From: Psychrobacter sp. BI730
GTDB lineage: Bacteria; Pseudomonadota; Gammaproteobacteria; Pseudomonadales; Moraxellaceae
Length of the DNA: 64,000 nucleotides
Assembly: GCF_013414195.1 (NCBI RefSeq)
Contig: NZ_JAATTV010000004.1
Coordinates: forward strand, 124,001-188,000
Direction: 5' to 3'
The position numbers were made by a program, and so were the translations under genes. The first letter of the stretch is position 1. Each line of letters opens with the position of its first letter. Positions 60,664-64,000 of this stretch are shown here, in pieces. The notes below the pieces were generated by a model, which searched no databases, was not told where the DNA came from, and saw only the letters and a list, made by a program, of their open reading frames with translations.

Positions 60664-60740
<77 letters not shown>

Positions 60741-60746
60741 GATTCG

Positions 60747-60780
60747 AAAAGCCCCAATCTTAAGATTGGGGCTTTTTTTT
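60747..60780 (+). terminator. Terminator after tRNA-Val
   Basis: AAAAGCCCCAATCTT/AAGATTGGGGCTTTT, a perfect stem, followed by a T run. Confidence 0.9.
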
Positions 60781-60875
60781 GTCCGTGAAATATGGGCTGT
60801 AGGGGAAAATTCTTGCTTGCATCGACTCATAGTCATGATTATACAATCAGATTTAAATCATTTAAAAAAGCGAGG

Positions 60876-60908
60876 GTGACCAAATGGTGACCAAAACGTG
60901 ACCGACCC
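60876..60908 (+). repeat. Three GTGACC iterons at 11-bp spacing
   Basis: GTGACCAAATG, GTGACCAAAAC and GTGACCGACCC start at 60876, 60887 and 60898, each exactly one helical turn apart. They lie between the tRNA and the regulator gene, where arm-type binding sites for an integrase or excisionase are expected. Inference only. Confidence 0.6.
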
Positions 60909-60969
60909 TTAAGAACCATTAAAATTAAAACCCTCTCTTTGACCTCTACTTTAAACTGTAAGCTAAAAC

Positions 60970-61197
60970 CTATTTCTGAGTATTTTTCTCTTTATCCTCT
61001 TTTACATATTCAAAAATATCCCCCACCTCTACTTCTAAATACTCACAAAGCTTATCTATAGTATCAAAATCAATTCTAGATGATTGATCGTTATATATCT
61101 TATGTAATGTCGTCTTGCTTACCCCTGTTGCTCGTACGGCATCCGCTACTTTTAGCCTTCTTTCAGCTAGTAAAGTTGGGAGATGGTTAACTATCAT
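60970..61197 (-). CDS. XRE/Cro-CI-type DNA-binding regulator
   Basis: 75 residues from ATG 61197, which has GGAG eight bases ahead; the longer frame to 61284 adds an implausible hydrophobic leader. One helix-turn-helix domain (AERRLKVADAVRATGVSKTTLHKIYND, in parts) with the rest of a five-helix XRE fold (FDTIDKLCEYLEVEVGDIFEY). Lys/Glu-rich tail. It diverges from the excisionase-integrase operon and so probably represses it. A/T-rich palindromes lie between the two. Confidence 0.85.
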   Translation of the reverse strand: MIVNHLPTLLAERRLKVADAVRATGVSKTTLHKIYNDQSSRIDFDTIDKLCEYLEVEVGDIFEYVKEDKEKNTQK

Positions 61198-61314
61198 CTT
61201 ACAAACTCCAATTATAATTATAAAAAGTACTTGCATAGTTATAAATTTATGATAAATTACAACTATGGTGTTTAAAAGTACCATTATGGTTAAACTTTAT
61301 ATAAGGAACATATT
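61198..61314. promoter_or_regulatory. Divergent operator/promoter region of the element
   Basis: 117 bases, strongly A/T-rich, between the XRE gene and the HTH-integrase operon. CATAGTT (61234-61240) is the reverse complement of AACTATG (61261-61267), and ACCATTATGGT (61280-61290) is a perfect palindrome about an odd base. These are candidate repressor sites covering both promoters. Confidence 0.5.
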
Positions 61315-61530
61315 ATGTCACATACCTACCTAACTACCCAAGAGCTTTCTGAACTCATCAAATACAACCCTCGTACTATCCGTAATGAGCTCAAGGATAG
61401 TGTGCTTATCGAGGGTATTCATTACATACGCCCGTTCGGTGGTCGTAAGATTTTGTACATTTGGGAAGAAATTGAAAAAGATATGCGCACTGGTATAGCT
61501 GGTAGCGTCAATGCCATGGCACTTCAATAA
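61315..61530 (+). CDS. Excisionase-like helix-turn-helix protein
   Basis: 71 residues. Winged-helix-type HTH: TYLTTQELSELIKYNPRTIRNELKD, in parts, then HYIRPFGGRKILYIWEEIEKDM. It resembles AlpA/MerR-type excisionase or directionality proteins found before integrases. AAGGA eight bases ahead. It ends 11 bases before the integrase, so the two are one operon. The name is by fold and place only. Confidence 0.7.
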   Translation: MSHTYLTTQELSELIKYNPRTIRNELKDSVLIEGIHYIRPFGGRKILYIWEEIEKDMRTGIAGSVNAMALQ

Positions 61531-61541
61531 GGAGAAATAGA

Positions 61542-62747
61542 ATGGCTAGTATCAGAAGTAGATACGGCAAGCTGATTGTAGATTTTTACTATATGGGTAT
61601 ACGCTGTCGGGAGACGACAAACTTAACAGACACGCCAGCGAATCGCAAGAAGCTTGAGAAGGTGATTGAGAAAATGGAAGCAGAAATCATCCTAGGTTTA
61701 TTCAACTACGCTAAGTACTTTCCAAAAAGTGATAAAGCGGCACAGATGGTAGCGTTGAACGATCGCAAGGAATGTATCAACACTAATACACCTTCCTTTG
61801 AGCAGTTTGCAAAATTATGGTTTTCTGAAAAAGAAATTGAATGGCGTGATACTTATAAGCGCAAAATAAAGGAGATTATTGATATGTACTTGATTGCTAA
61901 GTTTGGGACTAAACCCATTCATCTTATAAAAAAGACAGATGTATTAGCCTTCCGTTCATCCCTCGCCAAAGTGACTTACGGAAAAGCTAACAAACATCTG
62001 TCAGCGGCACGCATCAATTCGATAATGGTACCTTTAGGTATGATACTAAAAGAATCAGCTAAACGCTATAAATTTGATAATCCTTACTACGATATCAATG
62101 CGCTCAAACAGCCTAAAACGGATATTCAACCATTCACACTAGATGAGGTTTGGACATTTATTAATGGTGTAAGAGCAGACTATCGCAATTATTATCTGGT
62201 ACGTTTTTTTACAGGGATGCGTACGAGTGAGATTGATGGGTTGACGTGGGAGAACATTGACTTTAATCGACGTGAGATTGTGATCAAACAAGCTTATGTC
62301 AAAGGCAAAATTGTTCCTCCTAAGACTCAAGAGTCTTACCGTGCAATTCAAATGTCACCTTGGGTCTACGATGCTCTGAAGCAACAGCAGACCGTCACTT
62401 ATAAGCGATCTGACTATGTATTTTGCGCGCATACCGGTGAGCCACTTGATTATAACAATGTGAACAAACGCGTTTGGCACCCAACTCTTAAGATTTTAGG
62501 TCTGAAGAAGCGTAATGCTTATCAGACTCGTCATACCGCAGCAACGCTATGGTTGGCTGCTGGCGAAAGTCCTGAGTGGATTGCCAGTCAAATGGGACAC
62601 TCTACAACTAAGATGCTGTTTAATACGTATAGCCGTTACGTACCGAATATGACTCGGCAGGATGGTAGTGCATTTGAAGCATTGGTCAATCGCAGTCAGA
62701 TTGCTCAAGTATCTACCGATAAGGGGGCTCACCATGAAGATGATTGA
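61542..62747 (+). CDS. Tyrosine-type site-specific integrase
   Basis: 401 residues. N-terminal arm-binding domain (1-60, SIRSRYGKLIVDFYYMGIR), core-binding domain (about 85-180) and catalytic domain (about 195-375): Arg227 in GMRTSE, YQTR at 327-330 (usual His is Tyr, as in several relatives; Arg330), His353 in MGHS and nucleophile Tyr363 in NTYSRY. It catalyses integration, probably at the tRNA-Val 3' end. AAGGAG seven bases ahead. Its end overlaps the next gene by 14 bases. Confidence 0.95.
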   Translation: MASIRSRYGKLIVDFYYMGIRCRETTNLTDTPANRKKLEKVIEKMEAEIILGLFNYAKYFPKSDKAAQMVALNDRKECINTNTPSFEQFAKLWFSEKEIEWRDTYKRKIKEIIDMYLIAKFGTKPIHLIKKTDVLAFRSSLAKVTYGKANKHLSAARINSIMVPLGMILKESAKRYKFDNPYYDINALKQPKTDIQPFTLDEVWTFINGVRADYRNYYLVRFFTGMRTSEIDGLTWENIDFNRREIVIKQAYVKGKIVPPKTQESYRAIQMSPWVYDALKQQQTVTYKRSDYVFCAHTGEPLDYNNVNKRVWHPTLKILGLKKRNAYQTRHTAATLWLAAGESPEWIASQMGHSTTKMLFNTYSRYVPNMTRQDGSAFEALVNRSQIAQVSTDKGAHHEDD

Positions 62748-63024
62748 TTACGATAAGCTGCATGCGACGTTTAAACCTAGTGGCTATGTCAGTAATGGTG
62801 CAGATAATATTGCTAACTACCTTATCTGTGAGCTCTGTATTCAGTCAGGTACTGGTTTGGCTAGGTTCCTGAGTATTGATAGTTGCTTTGATAATCATAC
62901 GGCGCTGCGCATATGGATACAGAAGCGCTTAGAAACTAATCTCGACTATGTCTTTGATGATATGTGTACTCAGCTACAGAGTGAGCTCTACGAGCTTCTA
63001 CCTCAAACTGGCTATGGATACTAA
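62734..63024 (+). CDS. Small protein of unknown function, orfA
   Basis: 96 residues from ATG 62734, with AAGGGGG about six bases ahead, inside the end of the integrase gene (14-base overlap), so translation is probably coupled. Acidic (Asp/Glu-rich), with no membrane segment or signal peptide. Cys at ICELC (a CxxxC-like pair), DMC and single others. A mostly helical fold is likely. I recognise no family. It is placed between integrase and the CxxC protein in one operon. Confidence 0.7.
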   Translation: MKMIDYDKLHATFKPSGYVSNGADNIANYLICELCIQSGTGLARFLSIDSCFDNHTALRIWIQKRLETNLDYVFDDMCTQLQSELYELLPQTGYGY

Positions 63025-63034
63025 GGAGGGTATT

Positions 63035-63355
63035 ATGAGCATGAACTTCGTCTTTGATTCAGCTCTAGAGGATACAGCAAAGCGTTTGTGCCATGAGTAT
63101 TGGTCCTATGTGTCGCCCAGTGATTATATAGCGCATTTAGAACTGCTTTGTTATGAACACAACACGGAGACTGATGTTTTATTTGCTACACTTGCAAAAT
63201 GTCAGGTTTATTTAGATGACGTACACTGTGAGTACTGTGGTCGTCCCTACCAATTAGATGTCCCAGCAGATATTCCTCATGCAAGGAGATTGAACTCTTG
63301 GTTTTGTGAGGGGTGTATTAGCTTTTCTGGTGGACAGCTTATTGTAGACAGATAG
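63035..63355 (+). CDS. Small protein with two CxxC pairs, orfB
   Basis: 106 residues from ATG 63035, with a very strong AAGGAGGG four bases ahead; 10 bases after orfA. N-terminal helical half (VFDSALEDTAKRLCHEYWSYV) and C-terminal CEYCGRP then WFCEGC, a 4-Cys (CxxC...CxxC) pattern suggesting a zinc ribbon. No family recognised. Last gene before a terminator and cas1. Confidence 0.75.
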   Translation: MSMNFVFDSALEDTAKRLCHEYWSYVSPSDYIAHLELLCYEHNTETDVLFATLAKCQVYLDDVHCEYCGRPYQLDVPADIPHARRLNSWFCEGCISFSGGQLIVDR

Positions 63356-63376
63356 GTTTTTGGAAGTAATTTATTA

Positions 63377-63403
63377 CCAGACAACTTAGGTTGTCTGGTT
63401 TTT
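63377..63403 (+). terminator. Terminator of the integrase operon
   Basis: CCAGACAAC/GTTGTCTGG around TTAG, followed by TTTTT (ending about 63403). It separates the integrase operon from cas1. Confidence 0.85.
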
Positions 63404-63422
63404 ATTGCCTTTTAAATTTTTA

Positions 63423-63439
63423 ACGACATTTGTTGTCGT
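63423..63439. promoter_or_regulatory. Inverted repeat in the cas1 upstream region
   Basis: ACGACA (63423-63428) and TGTCGT (63434-63439), five bases apart, about 90 bases before cas1. It could be an operator or a small hairpin. No convincing -35/-10 pair was found in the 63440-63529 gap. Confidence 0.35.
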
Positions 63440-63529
63440 ATTAAAAACCCTACCTGTTGTTTTACAAACAAAGTTTCGTTAAAGTGAATTTATATTCGAT
63501 TTTTCTCACTGTTAATAGACGGAACTATA

Positions 63530-64000
63530 ATGGCGAAACTCAATAATGCCTATACCGATAATAGCTTTGTCTCTTCAGATCTCAAAACCATTTTGCACTC
63601 CAAACGTGCCAATATCTACTACCTCTCGCACTGCCGAGTAATGCAAAAGGACGGGCGTGTGTTGTATCTTACTGAAGATGACAAAGCCAACCTCTATTAC
63701 AACATCCCTATCGCTAATACCACCTCAATACTACTAGGAACCGGTACGTCTATTACTCAGGCAGCGATGCGTCTTCTATCACAAGCAGGCGTGTTAGTTG
63801 GCTTTTGCGGCGGTGGTGGTATGCCGTTATTTATGGGCACAGAGCGTGAGGTCTATGTTGAGTGGATGACTCCGCAAAGCGAGTATCGACCGACTGAATA
63901 TATTCAAGGTTGGATGAGCTGGTGGTGGGATGATGATAAACGCCTTGCTGCAGCCAAGCAGTTGCAAATAGCTCGCGTTGCTTATCTGCAAGCAGTATGG
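63530..64000 (+). CDS. cas1: CRISPR-associated endonuclease Cas1, type I-F (cut by right edge)
   Basis: The first 157 residues, open to the right edge (full I-F Cas1 is about 325). From memory the match to Pseudomonas type I-F Cas1 is strong: LKTILHSKRANIYYL, NIPIANTT, LLGTGTSITQAAM, GVLVGFCGGGG, TPQSEYRPTEY. Cas1 integrates spacers with Cas2 (in I-F fused as Cas2-3). The catalytic Glu, His and Asp lie beyond the edge. GGA stands six bases before the ATG. In I-F operons cas2-3 and the csy genes normally follow, with an array, outside the window. Confidence 0.93.
   Translation, partial: MAKLNNAYTDNSFVSSDLKTILHSKRANIYYLSHCRVMQKDGRVLYLTEDDKANLYYNIPIANTTSILLGTGTSITQAAMRLLSQAGVLVGFCGGGGMPLFMGTEREVYVEWMTPQSEYRPTEYIQGWMSWWWDDDKRLAAAKQLQIARVAYLQAVW

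Noticed and set aside
60782-64000. CRISPR array inside the window
   Set aside because: No 28-base repeats with regular spacers are seen; the GTGACC iterons are too short and too close.

Overview
The window looks like a stretch of a Moraxellaceae chromosome, most probably Psychrobacter. This is inferred from gene content, protein style (PilS/PilR, GacA-type regulator, AcrAB/AdeIJK-type pump, CBB-type class II aldolase, Mg-type HemB) and moderate-to-low GC with A/T-rich intergenic DNA. No species can be fixed from the sequence alone. From position 1 to about 60.7 kb it is ordinary, densely packed core genome. From the tRNA-Val at 60664 to the right edge it becomes an integrated accessory element.

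Core layout. 0-2.3 kb: ubiquinone accessory factors (ubiJ fragment, ubiB). 2.3-10.3 kb, mostly minus strand: ruvB, ruvA, fba, an Ala/Glu-rich lipoprotein, pgk, a DksA-like protein (plus strand), thiE and a PBP7-type peptidase. 10.5-15 kb: a GacA/UvrY-type regulator followed at once by pilS and pilR, preceded by a perfect 8-bp tandem repeat array. 15-27.4 kb: ctpA, gpmI, a 6S RNA gene with a clear promoter, fxsA, ruvC, a META-domain lipoprotein, a GST, a 1-Cys peroxiredoxin, glnS, ppiB and lpxH. 27.4-32.2 kb: orn, rsgA, the yibN-grxC-secB group and adk. 32.4-38.7 kb: the cytochrome c maturation block ccmF-G-H-I and a DUF445 membrane protein. 39-47.3 kb: mrdA (PBP2), rsmD, rplM-rpsI, an LpxL-type acyltransferase, trpS, scpA and scpB. 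47.3-60.4 kb: lolA, rpmA/rplU, ispB, a complete RND tripartite efflux operon behind an unusual promoter and leader, hemB, and a glutathionyl-hydroquinone reductase.

Accessory region. tRNA-Val(GAC) at 60664-60740 is followed by three 11-bp-spaced GTGACC iterons, a divergent XRE regulator, and a four-gene plus-strand operon: excisionase-like HTH protein, tyrosine integrase, and two small unrecognised proteins (one with two CxxC pairs). A terminator closes that operon. A separate gene for a type I-F Cas1 begins at 63530 and runs off the right edge. The arrangement suggests a type I-F CRISPR-Cas locus carried beside, or inside, a tRNA-integrated element. The rest of the cas operon, any array and the far attachment site lie outside the window.

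Most interesting points: (1) int, two unknown genes and I-F cas1 side by side at a tRNA; (2) about 9.75 copies of an octanucleotide repeat upstream of a gacA-pilS-pilR cluster, a candidate phase-variation switch for pilus control; (3) an efflux operon with a 20-bp-spacer palindromic promoter and a leader with three copies of a 13-nt motif able to form mutually exclusive hairpins; (4) a calcium-loop-like C-terminal extension on the efflux outer-membrane factor. Start codons were chosen by ribosome-binding site and family comparison where possible. Family names rest on remembered motifs, not on database searches.
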